Shown here piece by piece: positions 1-10,581 of a stretch of 64,000 nt of DNA. Source of the DNA: Candidatus Zipacnadia bacterium (GTDB lineage: Bacteria; Armatimonadota; Zipacnadia; Zipacnadales; UBA5352). Location: the NCBI GenBank assembly GCA_029820945.1, contig JALGUJ010000007.1, positions 1-64,000 of the forward strand, read 5' to 3'. How positions within the stretch are numbered: the first letter of the stretch is position 1; each line of letters begins with the position of its first letter. The notes under the pieces were generated by a model that was not told the DNA's origin, did no database searches, and worked only from the letters and a program-made list of their open reading frames with translations. The position numbers and the translations under genes were made by a program.

Positions 1-17
1 GGCCCGAGGAGACTATC

Positions 18-200
18 ATGCTCACATCCGCCGATGTGAAGCGCGCCGCGACGTCCATGGGCGCCGACCTCGTCGGCATCTCGCCCATGGAGCGCTTCGA
101 GGGCGCGCCGCCGCAGACGGACCCGCGCTACATCTTCCCCGAGGCGAAGGCGCTGATCGGCCTCGCCTTCAGGATGCCGCGCGGGTACCTGCGCCGGATC
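18..200 (+). pseudogene. N-terminal fragment of an epoxyqueuosine reductase-like (QueG-type) Fe-S protein, truncated
   Basis: MLTSADVKRAATSMGADLVGISPMERFEGAPPQTDPRYIFPEAKALIGLAFRMPRGYLRRI resembles the QueG-family N-terminus; family-like sequence stops near nt 198 and the rest of the ORF reads antisense to another gene start. Confidence 0.55.
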
Positions 201-355
201 GCTCCAGTCCAGCGCCTCGAGGTCACTCACGAGCTGGTCTACGGCGTTCAACTCCTCGCCCCGTCCTGAGCCAGGGCAACTCCTGTGAAGATCACTACAC
301 CACACACCAGCAGCCCAACCGCCGCGATCACGCGCCTCGTTCCCGCCACCGGCAT
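198..355 (-). pseudogene. 5' fragment of a secreted protein (signal peptide), truncated and frame-disrupted
   Basis: Minus strand from 355: MPVAGTRRVIAAVGLLVCGVVIFTGVALAQDG..., then a frame change into EELNAVDQLVSDLEALDWSD, ending at the junction with the QueG-like fragment. Confidence 0.5.
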
Positions 356-711
356 TCCGTCGTACAGGGTCGGACCCTCCCTTCCGCATAGAGCAAATGT
401 ATGTTTACTTGGGTCATCATATATATAGAAGCCTGTGATGTAGTACGAAAGACGCAAAGCATCAGCCTTTGGTACTGCTTCTGGACTGGCCTCCACCTTC
501 TCGTCCCGCAATGCGGCACGCGAGGTCGCGCCTGCATGGTGCCTCTGGAGGAGCCCGGCGCCGTGACCAGCCAGTCCGAGGTCCCCTTGCGCGGGAGAAC
601 GGCGTGGCGGTCGGGGCAGGTCTCTCGCGGGCCTGCCGCGAACTGCCGTCCGGCGCGGTGCATGGAACGGACAGCTTTGCTCCCTGTCCGCCGCTGAGGG
701 AGAAGACTGAG

Positions 712-2397
712 ATGATCGTCCACGTTGTCTCGATCCTCGTCCTGACCGCAGCCATCGCATACGCCGAGCCGTGGCAGCCAGAGCGATTCCCCATCGGCTA
801 CTGGCACGGCCCGCCCGCGGAGGCCAACTCCCCGAAGACCTGGCAGACCGTGGCCGACTGCAACTTCACCTTCGCCGGTCCGCGGGGCGGCTACTCGGTG
901 GAGGAGAATCTGCGCATGCTCGACCTCTGCGAGCAGGCCGGGATCGAGGCCATGGTCGTGGACGGGCGCATCGACTGGACCATGACTGCGGCCGACGACT
1001 GGCGCGAGACCATCGGCGAGATCGTCGCCGACTACGGCGAGCACCCGGCGCTCTTCGGTTACTACATCCGCGACGAGCCGAACCACAGGCTATTCGAGCC
1101 GCTCGGGCAGATCCGCGACGAGCTGGAGCGGCGCGACCCCGAGCACCTGGCCTACATCAACCTGTTCCCGACCTACGCCAGCGTCGCGCAGCTCGGGACG
1201 CCCACCTACGGCGACCACGTCGAGCGCTACATGCAGATGGTGCGGCCGCGCGTGCTCAGCTACGACCACTACGCGCTGCGGCGCGACGGCTCCCTGCGAC
1301 CGGACTACTACGAGAACCTGCAGATCATCCGCGAGGCGGCGCTCCGCCACGGCGCGCAGCCGTGGCAGATCGTCCTGTCCATGGCGCACCTGGCCTACCG
1401 CGACCCGACCGAGGGCGAGATGCGCTGGCAGGTCTACACGTCGCTGGCCGCGGGCATGAAGGGGATCATGTACTTCACCTACTGGACGGAGCCGACGTGG
1501 CAGGAGTCCGGCCAGGTTGCCATCGTGGGGCCAGATGGGAGCCCGGCGCGGCTGTACCCGATCATCCGGAGCCTCAACGCCGAGGTTCTGGCGTTGGGCG
1601 ACACGCTGCTGGGCCTGACATCGACGGGAGTGTTCTTCACCGGCGAGGTCCCGGCCGGCGGGACGCGACTGGGCACCGACTGCATGGTGCAGCTTCCCGA
1701 CGACGCGCCGCTGATGCTGGGGCTGTTCGAGGATGCCGAGGGGACGCCGCACGCGATGGTGGTCAATCGCAACATGGCGGAGCCTGTGGCGGTCACCGCG
1801 CGGCTGCTGCCGCACGTGGTCGCGGTGCAAGAGGTCTCGCGCGAGACGGGGGAGCTGGAGCCGCTGGCGCTCGAGGAGCACGAGATGGCGCTGTCACTGC
1901 GGCCCGGTGGCGGGCGGCTGCTGCGGCTCGAGACGCGCTTCGACTACCCGCGGCCTCCTGAACCGGTGGAGCGCATCGACTTCCAGTTCGATCGCGAGGG
2001 CGACGCCGAGGACTGGGGCGCGACGCACTCGCTCGGGCCTCTGGCGGTGCAGGATGGCACGCTGAGCACGACCGTCACCGGGCGCGATCCGCACATGGCC
2101 CGCACCTTCCTGCGCGTGCCGCCCGACACGTACTCGGCGCTGCGCGTGCGCATGCGCATCACGGGCGGCGCCGCGACCGCGCAGGTCTTCTGGACCACCG
2201 CGGAGGAGCCGAGCTTCCGCGACGACAAGTACCTCAACTTCGCCATCGAGCCCGACGGCCAGTGGCACGAGTACACCGTGCCGGTCGGCGAGCACGAGAA
2301 GTGGCGCGGCCAGCAGATCACGGCGCTGCGCCTGGATCCCACCGTTGGTGAGGCGGAGGGGCAGGAGCTGGAGATCGACTGGATCGTGGGGGAGTAG
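712..2397 (+). CDS. Secreted glycoside hydrolase-like protein (beta-galactosidase/TIM-barrel type) with C-terminal beta-sandwich
   Basis: Signal peptide MIVHVVSILVLTAAIAYA; motifs YYIRDEPNH, LSYDHYAL, KGIMYFTYWTEPTW; ATG at 712 preferred over ORF start 469. Confidence 0.75.
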   Translation: MIVHVVSILVLTAAIAYAEPWQPERFPIGYWHGPPAEANSPKTWQTVADCNFTFAGPRGGYSVEENLRMLDLCEQAGIEAMVVDGRIDWTMTAADDWRETIGEIVADYGEHPALFGYYIRDEPNHRLFEPLGQIRDELERRDPEHLAYINLFPTYASVAQLGTPTYGDHVERYMQMVRPRVLSYDHYALRRDGSLRPDYYENLQIIREAALRHGAQPWQIVLSMAHLAYRDPTEGEMRWQVYTSLAAGMKGIMYFTYWTEPTWQESGQVAIVGPDGSPARLYPIIRSLNAEVLALGDTLLGLTSTGVFFTGEVPAGGTRLGTDCMVQLPDDAPLMLGLFEDAEGTPHAMVVNRNMAEPVAVTARLLPHVVAVQEVSRETGELEPLALEEHEMALSLRPGGGRLLRLETRFDYPRPPEPVERIDFQFDREGDAEDWGATHSLGPLAVQDGTLSTTVTGRDPHMARTFLRVPPDTYSALRVRMRITGGAATAQVFWTTAEEPSFRDDKYLNFAIEPDGQWHEYTVPVGEHEKWRGQQITALRLDPTVGEAEGQELEIDWIVGE

Positions 2398-2475
2398 GTC
2401 CACGCGGGCGAGCGCCCGCCGGGCGCGCCACGGCCACGCTGTGCAATTGATGCCAACGTCAGTGGGAGGAGTCTC

Positions 2476-3465
2476 ATGCAGACACGCAGACTGGGTAGGA
2501 GCGATCTCGAGGTGCCCGTCATCTGCTTCGGCTGCTGGGCCATCGCCGGCGGCGTGTGGTGGGGGGAGCAGGACGAGCAGGACGCCATCGACGCAATACA
2601 CGAGGCCATCGACCTGGGTCTGAACTTCTTCGACACCGCGGAGGGATACGGCGCCGGCGCTTCGGAGGAGCTGCTCGGGCGCGGGCTCAGGGGAGTGCGG
2701 GACCGCGCCATCGTCGCCACCAAGGCGTCACCGAACCACCATTCTCCCGAGGCGCTGAAGCAGGCCTGCGAGGACTCGCTGCGGAGGCTCGATACGGACT
2801 GGATCGACCTCTACCAGCTCCACTGGCCGAACCGGGAGGTGCCCTTCGAGGACACCTGGGCGGCCATGGAGGACCTGATCGAGGAGGGCAAGGTGCGGGT
2901 GGGCGGCGTCTCCAACTGGGGCCCCGGGGACCTCGACGAGATCCTGCGGGCCGGCCATCCGGACGTGGACCAGGTCTCTTACTCACTGCTGTTCCGGGCC
3001 ATCGAGTACGAGATCAAGCCCAAATGCATCGAGGAGGACGTCTCGGTGCTGTGCTACAGCCCGCTGATGCAGGGGTTGCTGGCCGGGAAGTTCGCCAGCC
3101 CCGACGACGTGCCCGAGGGCCGAGCGCGCAGCCGACACTTCTCCAAAGAGCGCCCGGGCACGCGCCACGGCGAGGAGGGCGCGGAGCGGGAGACCTTTGA
3201 TGCCATCAGCGCCATCGGGGAGATCGCGGACGAGATCGGCGAGGAGATGACCCGGGTGGCGATCGCCTGGCTCATCGCACAGCCGGGCGTGGGCAGCGTC
3301 ATCACCGGAATACGCAACCCGGACCAGGCCAGGGACAACGCCGCCGCAGCCGATCTGACGCTGCCGAGTGACGTGATCGACGAACTCCGGCAGGTCACCG
3401 AGCCCCTGAAGGCGAAGCTCGGCCCGAATGCCGACATGTGGGAGGGCGAGTCGCGCATACGGTAG
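2476..3465 (+). CDS. Aldo/keto reductase
   Basis: MQTRRLGRSDLEVPVICFGCWAIAGG; GLNFFDTAEGYG; DLYQLHWPN. Confidence 0.93.
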   Translation: MQTRRLGRSDLEVPVICFGCWAIAGGVWWGEQDEQDAIDAIHEAIDLGLNFFDTAEGYGAGASEELLGRGLRGVRDRAIVATKASPNHHSPEALKQACEDSLRRLDTDWIDLYQLHWPNREVPFEDTWAAMEDLIEEGKVRVGGVSNWGPGDLDEILRAGHPDVDQVSYSLLFRAIEYEIKPKCIEEDVSVLCYSPLMQGLLAGKFASPDDVPEGRARSRHFSKERPGTRHGEEGAERETFDAISAIGEIADEIGEEMTRVAIAWLIAQPGVGSVITGIRNPDQARDNAAAADLTLPSDVIDELRQVTEPLKAKLGPNADMWEGESRIR

Positions 3466-3592
3466 CTGCAGCCGCACCCGCGATAGGCCGCGCCGCCTTC
3501 ATCCACCGCAGGCCTGGCACGGCGCCCCTGGTGCGGCGGGGCCTCGGCGGCCATGCGGGGCCGGGAAGTCCCTCTCTTCGCGCGCGGCGCCC

Positions 3593-6500
3593 TCACTCCC
3601 CCAGCCGTTCGAGCGCCTCCAGCAGGGCTCGCCGATGCGCGTACATGGGCTGAGGATCGCGGCTGAACTCGCGAGGGTTGGTCAGCACCTCCTCCGGGAT
3701 CGTCAGCAGGGCGCGTGCCTGTGCGTCATCGCGACCCTGCAGGCGTTCTTCGAGGGCGTGGAAGTACTCCCAATCCTCCAGCCCCTCACGCAGCATCTCC
3801 CAGCGGATGGAGTCGACCGGTCCCGAGAGGATTGGCTCGTGGTCGGAGTTCGGGTCCACGTTCGGCGGGTAGAGGAAGCGCCCGTCGCCGTTGCCCCAGT
3901 AGCCACCGCCGGAGCTGTAGCTCATCGGGTCCTCCCACGGGTTCTGGTAGAAGCCGGTCTTGCGGCGGCGCGCCCAGGAGGTGTAGTAGTTGGTGGCCCA
4001 GATCAGGCAGCCCTGCACGTCGTACTTCCAGGTCATCCACTGCCAGATGCGCAGATCGACCGCGTTGTGGTCGATGAAGAGCCCGGCGTAGGGCGACCTG
4101 GGGCCGCAGCAGACGTACCACCAGATCTCGTCGCCGTCCTGCTGGCGCGCGTGGCAGCGCTTCTCGTCGTAGTTGTACAGCACCGGGCACCAAATGTCCA
4201 CGAAGCCGACCAGCTCCTCCTCGGGCTGTTCGGTTAGCATCCGGCGGATGTCGGGCGCCCACTCGTCCAGCAGGCGCATCCCGTAGCGCACGTTCTCGTA
4301 GTGCTCCGGAGCCGGCTCGTCCACCCAGTAGGCGTAGGCGATGTCGAGCCAGCCCTTCTCGCGCAGGTGCTCCTGCAGCGCATGGAGGTACTCGCCGACG
4401 ATGCGGTCGTAGTTCTCATCGCCCTGCTGGTAGGGCCCCACGTGGCCGGGCGCGTCCCGGCGGGGCATGTACCCGATGGGCAGCCGCACGCTCTGGAGGC
4501 CCAGGCCATCGACATACCGCTCCATCCAGGGGTCCCACTCGCTGAAATCCACCTCGATGTGCACGTCCCGGCCGCCGGCCTCGAAGCCGCCGTCGGCCAG
4601 CAGGTTCTCGGCACCCTCGGCGGCCTCCCCGAAGAAGACATCGTCAAACCAGGTGGTGCCCATGGTCGTGCCCGGCTCGCGCCACCGAGTCGGCCGCAGG
4701 TTCAGGCCCACGCTCTCGCAGCCCTCGGCCATGCGTCCGGCGGGAATGCTCACGTCGTAGCGGGTCCACCCGCCGGCGCCGATGTGAACGCTGTCGATGT
4801 TGCAGCCGGACATCCACTGTCCGTCCGCGTCGTGGCAGGTGAGCGTGGTCATGAACTCGTGGCCCTGGTCCGCGCGCGCCATGAAGCTGAGACGATGGTC
4901 CTTCTCGCGATCGACGGGCATCAGCACCGCGGTCACCGAGGACGGGTTGGCCGTGTCGGACTCGTCGGCGATCCGCATCGCGTGGCGACCCTCGGGGGCG
5001 TCGTCGATGGCCTCAATCGAGCCGCCGTTCCAGTGGATGCCGACGACCTCGGTCCGTGGTGACGCGAGCCAGGGGCTGTACGGGTCGATGCGGTGCTCTC
5101 TGAAGCTGCGCATGTAGGCGTCGAAGACCTGCTCGACCTGCTCGTCGGTCGCCAGGTGGTGGTAGTGGCGCATCGTCCCCGAGCTGAAGCCCATGGTCGC
5201 CACCATCCCGCGCCGATCGGGCATCTCGAAGTCGAAGACGCGCAGGCTCAGCGGCACCTCGCGCCGCCAGCCGTCGGCCTCGAGCGCCAGCGTTCCGCGG
5301 TAGCTGCCGGCCTGGGCGTCGCGGGGCACGTGCACGCGCAGCCATAGCGGCTGGTTCGTCCCGGCCGCCACGTCCACGGGCTCGTCGAGCGGCGGCAGCG
5401 GGTCGGGCCACCAGCCGACCGCGCCCTGGCTGTCGGTGGGCGTATGCACGAAGACGTAGGCGACGCGCAGGATGTCGATCTCGCCGGCGGCTATCGACGC
5501 GCCGCCGGGCCCCGCCAGGTCGCTCACTTGGGCCGTCAGACCGGTCAGGTCGGTCCTGGGCCTCACCACCACCTGCACCGGCTCGTACTCGCCGCGCGCG
5601 GCCTCGAGATGCACGGTCTCCCTCGCCCGGGAGGGGGCCGGACGGTCGCGGTTGACCTTGTAGGTGCCCTCGCACCACCACAGCTCCGCCGTATCGTCGC
5701 CGCCGATGGCGTAGCCGAAGTCGCTGCGATACAGCTCCGGCAGGCGGAAGCGGAAGGGCGCCAGGTACAGCTCCTCGCCATCCGCGTCAGCCACCCGCAA
5801 GTCCGCCTCATACTCGCCGACCGAGCCGGCCACATAGGGCACCGTAACCGTCGCCTCGCCGTTCGCCGGAACGGTGACCGTGGCGTCGAAGCTGCTCTCC
5901 TCGCCGCTCTCGGCCCGAAGCACCAGCGCGGCGGTGACGGTCAGCGCGCGATCGGCGGGGTTGCGCAGGGCCAGCACGGCCTCGTTGCTCGGGCCCGGCA
6001 GCAGGCCGCCGAGCGTGCGCACGACGACCTCGAGCCGCTCGCTTACGGTCTCGATCCGCAGGAAGGTGGTGGCGCCCCGCAGGGGCTCGACCTCCTCGGC
6101 AAGCTCGGCGCGCAGACCATAGTCGTAGACCTGGAACGCGCCCGGCGCGGAGTCGCCGCGCTTGCCCTCGCCCGGGGAGCGCAGCCTGACCCATATCTCC
6201 TGCGCCGGCAGCAGGTCCGCGGGCACGTCGAAGCTCGCGTTGCCGATACCCTCCATCTGGCCCACAGGCGTCCAGTCCAGGCCGTCGGCGCTGGCCTCGA
6301 CGATGCACACGCCGCGCGCGTACCAGCCGATGCTCGCCTCGATGGTGGCGGCGGTCATGGACAGCCCGCCGAGCTCGTGGCGATAGATCACCTCTGCGCC
6401 GGGGAAGAACACCCAGCGATTGGAGTTGAAGTGCGCGGTGTGCGACTGTAGCGGGCGGCTGTAGCTCCCCGTGTAGCCGCCCAGCGGCGCGGAGAAGATG

Positions 6501-7042
6501 TACTGGCTCCCGTTGACCATCTCGCCCTGGCCCAGCTCGAGGCCGTCCCGGCGCACCGAGATCGGGGTCACGGGCGCCAGCGACACGTCGTCGAAGTGGA
6601 TCGTGCCCTGGGCGTGCCACTGGCCGACGCGAAGATAGCTCTCGTCGAGCCGCGCGGGCACCACGAAGACGTGCCGGCTCTGGGTCCACTCCTCGCCTGG
6701 CCGCAGGTCGCGGTTGGCCCAGATCGGGCCGGTGATCGCCAGGCCGCCCGGCCCGTCGTCCCCGCGGCGCAGCCAGCAGCCGAACTCGTAGGCGGCGCCG
6801 GGCTGCAGCCCAGGGTCCTCCGCGCGCCAGTAGCTCGAGTCGCTGCCGACCCCGAAGACGGAGACCCCGCGGTCGCCCGAGTGCGCGACGTCAGTCCAGC
6901 GGCAGTGGTCGCCGACCGGTGTCCAGCCGTCGGGCGCCTCCGCGCCCTCCTCGAAGGACGGATTGGGCAGCAGGTTCTGCTGCGCGCGGGACGTCCCGCC
7001 GGCCAGCAGCAGTACCCCGATCAGCACCGCCATCCTCATCAT
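3593..7042 (-). CDS. DUF4091/GH123-like glycosidase with N-terminal carbohydrate-binding-like domains
   Basis: Signal peptide MMRMAVLIGVLLLAGGTSRAQ then NLLPNPSFEEG; C-terminal WVDEPAPEHYENVR, LIWATNYY, WEMLREGLEDWEYFHALEE typical of DUF4091; internal start chosen at 7042. Confidence 0.82.
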   Translation of the reverse strand: MMRMAVLIGVLLLAGGTSRAQQNLLPNPSFEEGAEAPDGWTPVGDHCRWTDVAHSGDRGVSVFGVGSDSSYWRAEDPGLQPGAAYEFGCWLRRGDDGPGGLAITGPIWANRDLRPGEEWTQSRHVFVVPARLDESYLRVGQWHAQGTIHFDDVSLAPVTPISVRRDGLELGQGEMVNGSQYIFSAPLGGYTGSYSRPLQSHTAHFNSNRWVFFPGAEVIYRHELGGLSMTAATIEASIGWYARGVCIVEASADGLDWTPVGQMEGIGNASFDVPADLLPAQEIWVRLRSPGEGKRGDSAPGAFQVYDYGLRAELAEEVEPLRGATTFLRIETVSERLEVVVRTLGGLLPGPSNEAVLALRNPADRALTVTAALVLRAESGEESSFDATVTVPANGEATVTVPYVAGSVGEYEADLRVADADGEELYLAPFRFRLPELYRSDFGYAIGGDDTAELWWCEGTYKVNRDRPAPSRARETVHLEAARGEYEPVQVVVRPRTDLTGLTAQVSDLAGPGGASIAAGEIDILRVAYVFVHTPTDSQGAVGWWPDPLPPLDEPVDVAAGTNQPLWLRVHVPRDAQAGSYRGTLALEADGWRREVPLSLRVFDFEMPDRRGMVATMGFSSGTMRHYHHLATDEQVEQVFDAYMRSFREHRIDPYSPWLASPRTEVVGIHWNGGSIEAIDDAPEGRHAMRIADESDTANPSSVTAVLMPVDREKDHRLSFMARADQGHEFMTTLTCHDADGQWMSGCNIDSVHIGAGGWTRYDVSIPAGRMAEGCESVGLNLRPTRWREPGTTMGTTWFDDVFFGEAAEGAENLLADGGFEAGGRDVHIEVDFSEWDPWMERYVDGLGLQSVRLPIGYMPRRDAPGHVGPYQQGDENYDRIVGEYLHALQEHLREKGWLDIAYAYWVDEPAPEHYENVRYGMRLLDEWAPDIRRMLTEQPEEELVGFVDIWCPVLYNYDEKRCHARQQDGDEIWWYVCCGPRSPYAGLFIDHNAVDLRIWQWMTWKYDVQGCLIWATNYYTSWARRRKTGFYQNPWEDPMSYSSGGGYWGNGDGRFLYPPNVDPNSDHEPILSGPVDSIRWEMLREGLEDWEYFHALEERLQGRDDAQARALLTIPEEVLTNPREFSRDPQPMYAHRRALLEALERLGE

Positions 7043-7073
7043 GATCACTCCCGTAGCCCCGAGAGCACAAGGG

Positions 7074-8504
7074 TCACAGTCTGAGCTCGTGCGCCTGCGT
7101 GTTCCGGAACTCGGCGGTGCCCTCCTCCACCACAAGCCTCACCGCCCCCACCCCACGCCCCTCCGCGAAGGCGGCCACCGCGAACTCATCGTCGATGAAG
7201 AGCTGCAGGACCTCGCCATCCGCGATCAGTCGCAGGGCAGTGCGCTGCACGGGCGTGACGTCCCACGGCACGAAGGCCAGCACCTCGCCCGTGCGCATCC
7301 GCACGAGGGCCGCCTCCTGCCGCGAGGCGTCGATCACGCCCGCGATCACGTCGTCGCCATCGGAGATGCCGATGCCCGCGCGCGAACTCGTCCCGGGTAC
7401 CAGCTCCGCGGCGAAGCTCAGATGCAGGGCCTCCCGCCCGCAGCCGGCGACGGCCGCCGGGCCGTGGGCCGCTGCCAGCAGCACCTCGCGCGCCTGCTGC
7501 CACTCGCCGCGCAGACTCTCGAAGCCCGGCTCGCACAGCGACTCGCGCGCACACCCGTCGAGGCCCGCCCAGTAGAGCGCGCGGAGGCTCCCGTCCGGCG
7601 CCGCCTCCAGCTTCAGGGGCGGGGCAAGCTCGCGCCGCGTGGGGCCCCACGCGTACAGCAGCAGGTCCCCACCGATGCGCTGGGCGCGCGCGGCGTAGAG
7701 GGGGTCGGACATGGCTCCCGCGACAACGTCCACCACCGGCGCCTCCCACGCCCCGAGCGGGTGGTGCGAGACCATGTAGTGCGTGCCCTCCCGGCACCAG
7801 CGGCTCGGCTTGCGCGCCCGGGCCCGCTCTGTGTAGCGCCACAGGCGCGTGGAGAAGAGCAGATACCAGTGCCCGCCGACCTCCAGCACCTGCGGGACCT
7901 CCATGTCGCGGTACAGCCCCGGCTCGGCGGCTGGCGGCAGCGCGTCCCACCTCACCATGTCCCGCGACCGCGCCAGGCCCACGCATCCCCGCTCCTCACG
8001 GGGCAGGTCGCCGCGCCTCGTCGCCGTAATCCAGGCATAACACGACTGCTCGTCCTCCCGCCACATGAGGTACGGATCGCGCCACGCCACCCACGTGTCG
8101 GGATCGACGTCCGCGAGGGTCTCGTACCAGCGCGGATCGGGCTCCAGCACCGGGTTGCCCTCGAAGCGCTCCCAGTGGTGCAGGTCCCCCGAGGTCAGCA
8201 GCCCGATGCGCTGGCAGCGGTCCGCGCGCGTCAGGCCCGTGTAGAGCATGAGGTAGCGCCCGTCGCGCTCGATGGCCGAGCCGGTGTAGATGGCCGCGTC
8301 ATCCCACGAGCCCGGCTCGCCGCGCCCGATCACCCGCTCCTGCTCGGCCCAGTGGATGCCGTCGGTGGAGATGGCATGGCCCATACCCACCTCCGGGTGG
8401 TCGTCGTGCGGCGGCTGCTCGAACTCCAGGTAGTACATGTGCAGGGCGTCCGGCCCCTCGAGGAACCAGAAGTCGCCCATGGCGACGTCGCGCGGTCGGT
8501 ACAT
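7074..8504 (-). CDS. GH32/GH43-like beta-propeller glycosidase
   Basis: DFWFLEGPDALHMYYLEF, GMGHAISTDGIHW, AWRDPYLMWRED motifs. Confidence 0.78.
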   Translation of the reverse strand: MYRPRDVAMGDFWFLEGPDALHMYYLEFEQPPHDDHPEVGMGHAISTDGIHWAEQERVIGRGEPGSWDDAAIYTGSAIERDGRYLMLYTGLTRADRCQRIGLLTSGDLHHWERFEGNPVLEPDPRWYETLADVDPDTWVAWRDPYLMWREDEQSCYAWITATRRGDLPREERGCVGLARSRDMVRWDALPPAAEPGLYRDMEVPQVLEVGGHWYLLFSTRLWRYTERARARKPSRWCREGTHYMVSHHPLGAWEAPVVDVVAGAMSDPLYAARAQRIGGDLLLYAWGPTRRELAPPLKLEAAPDGSLRALYWAGLDGCARESLCEPGFESLRGEWQQAREVLLAAAHGPAAVAGCGREALHLSFAAELVPGTSSRAGIGISDGDDVIAGVIDASRQEAALVRMRTGEVLAFVPWDVTPVQRTALRLIADGEVLQLFIDDEFAVAAFAEGRGVGAVRLVVEEGTAEFRNTQAHELRL

Positions 8505-8507
8505 GCC

Positions 8508-9443
8508 TCAGCCCTTTCCCGCCCTGCGCAGCGCGTCCTCACGCAGTTCCCGACAGCGCGCGTAGTAGGGCACGCGCCGGTCGAGGCCGAACTCCTCCGC
8601 GATCTGCGCGACGCTCAGGTCGTCGTCCTCGCCGGCGATGCTGAAGGTCCCCTGCGCGTGCATCAGCTCCATCGTGATGCGGTCGCCGTACTTCTCGCGG
8701 ATCTCGTGCCACTTCGCGCGCCCGGTGCAGCGCAGGAAGACGTCGCGCTCGAAGTTCACGTCCGCGCTGGCGATCGGATAGCCGTAGTTCGTGGCCGCCA
8801 GGGCGTACCCGTTCATGTCGATGATCTCGCAGACCTGCCCCGGCCACGAAGAGACCACGTAAGCGCCGAACAGATACGCCCACATGCGAAGCTGGAAGCC
8901 GCCCGCGTACATCGAAGGCCAGCAGATGAGCTGCACGCCCTGCTCGGCCATCGGCCAGCCGATCTCGCGCGGGAAGTGCAGGTCCCAGCAGATGGCGAAG
9001 CCCACGCGCCCGAAGTCGGTCTCGAAGACCGGGCTCTCGGTGCCGGGCACGATGCCGTCCTCCATCTCGCCCGGCGTCGGGAACATCTTGCGGTAGACGC
9101 CCACCACCTCGCCCTCGCGCCCGATCAGCACCGCGGCGTTGTGCACCTGCTCGCCATCGCGCTCGTACATCCCCGCAACCACGTAGCAGCCGTTGCGGCG
9201 CGCGGCCTCGCCGATGCGCTCGGTGATGGGCCCGGGGACGGGCTCGGCGCGCTCGAGCGCCTGGGGCTTGTCCAGGTGGCGGTGCGCGAAGGCCTCGGAC
9301 AGGCAGATGAGGTCGCCGCCATCCTGCGCGGCCATGTCGATGGTGTCGAGGGCCTGCGAAACGTTGCTCCCGACGGGGTCCTGGCCCTCAGCAGGCGCGC
9401 TTGGTCCCCATGACACGGTGGTCAGTCGGGCGTGGTGGGGCAT
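8508..9443 (-). CDS. Carbon-nitrogen hydrolase (nitrilase superfamily)
   Basis: Glu-Lys-Cys triad motifs: CLSEAF, YRKMFPTPGE, GFAICWDLHFPRE. Confidence 0.9.
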   Translation of the reverse strand: MPHHARLTTVSWGPSAPAEGQDPVGSNVSQALDTIDMAAQDGGDLICLSEAFAHRHLDKPQALERAEPVPGPITERIGEAARRNGCYVVAGMYERDGEQVHNAAVLIGREGEVVGVYRKMFPTPGEMEDGIVPGTESPVFETDFGRVGFAICWDLHFPREIGWPMAEQGVQLICWPSMYAGGFQLRMWAYLFGAYVVSSWPGQVCEIIDMNGYALAATNYGYPIASADVNFERDVFLRCTGRAKWHEIREKYGDRITMELMHAQGTFSIAGEDDDLSVAQIAEEFGLDRRVPYYARCRELREDALRRAGKG

Positions 9444-9503
9444 GGGCTCACTCCTGTGGATCAGATCAGTACCGCAGGCAGCCTGCCTGTACGCAGCTAT
9501 CCG

Positions 9504-10427
9504 TCACTCCTCCGGGGTCGCCGCCAGGATCTTGTCCAGCGCGTCGCGGCGATACTCCCGCCAGGTCTCCAGCTCGAACTCCTCCGCGATGTCCTCGATG
9601 CTCACGTCGTCCATCTCCGAGGCGAGCGTGAACTTGCCCTCCGGGTGCGTGATGTTCATGCTCACTCCGGGACCGTACTTCTCGCGGATCGCGTCCCACT
9701 GCTCGCGGTTCTTGTCCTGGTGGAAGCACTCGCGGTCGAAGTTCACCGTCGCGCTCACGATCGGATACTGATAGCCCGTCTGCGCCAGCGGCACGCCGGT
9801 CATGTCGATGATCGAGTTGACGTGCCCGCCCCACGAGGAGACCACGTAGAAGCCGAACTCCTCCGCCCAGAACTGAAGCTGCATGCCCGCCTCATACATC
9901 GACGGCCAGCAGACGCAGCGGGCGCCGTTCTCGTGCAGCCGCTGACCAACCTCGGGGAAGTTCATGTCGAAGCAGATGGCCATGCCCACGCGGCCGAAGT
10001 CCGTCTCGAAGGCGGGGGCGTCGCTGCCGGGGGTGATGCCGTGGTACAGCTCCCCGCGGGTGGGCCGCATCTTGTGGTAGACGCCCACCAAGTCTCCCTG
10101 GCGATCGACCAGCGCCGCGGAGTTGTAGAGTCGCCCGCCCGCCTCCTCGACGGTGGTGGCGATGGCGTAGCAGGCGTTCCGGCGGCAGGCCTCGCCGACG
10201 GCGTCGGTGGTGGGCCCGGGGATGGGCTCGGCCCAGCTCTCGCACTCCTCGAAGGGGAAATGGCGCTGGGCGAAGATCTCGGGCATGCAGATGAGGTCGG
10301 AGCCGTCCTGGGCGGCGCGGTCGATCATCTCGACGGCCTGGCGACGGTTCGAGGCGAGCTGCGCCTCGCCCTCGGCCTCCTTCTGGGGGCTCCAGGAGAC
10401 GGTGGTCAGTCGGGCATATCGGGCCAT
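9504..10427 (-). CDS. Carbon-nitrogen hydrolase (nitrilase superfamily), paralog of the preceding gene
   Basis: CMPEIF, YHKMRPTRGE, MAICFDMNFPEVG; near-colinear with 8508..9443. Confidence 0.9.
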   Translation of the reverse strand: MARYARLTTVSWSPQKEAEGEAQLASNRRQAVEMIDRAAQDGSDLICMPEIFAQRHFPFEECESWAEPIPGPTTDAVGEACRRNACYAIATTVEEAGGRLYNSAALVDRQGDLVGVYHKMRPTRGELYHGITPGSDAPAFETDFGRVGMAICFDMNFPEVGQRLHENGARCVCWPSMYEAGMQLQFWAEEFGFYVVSSWGGHVNSIIDMTGVPLAQTGYQYPIVSATVNFDRECFHQDKNREQWDAIREKYGPGVSMNITHPEGKFTLASEMDDVSIEDIAEEFELETWREYRRDALDKILAATPEE

Positions 10428-10581
10428 GGTCGGGGCACCTCCGGCGTCAGTGTCACGCTATGGGAGACAGTTCGCCCCGGGCAGCGGGGAGGCCTTCGCA
10501 CGCGAGAACCGCCGGGCCGGCTTCGGCCCGCCTGCCGGCGCAGTCGGCCCTCAGGCGGCCCCTCCGGCGGCACGCAGTGAC

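Noticed and set aside
6963-9413. 816-aa plus-strand ORF
   Set aside because: Antisense shadow of GH123-like, GH32/43-like and nitrilase genes; low-complexity Arg/His/Val-rich translation typical of high-GC antisense frames.
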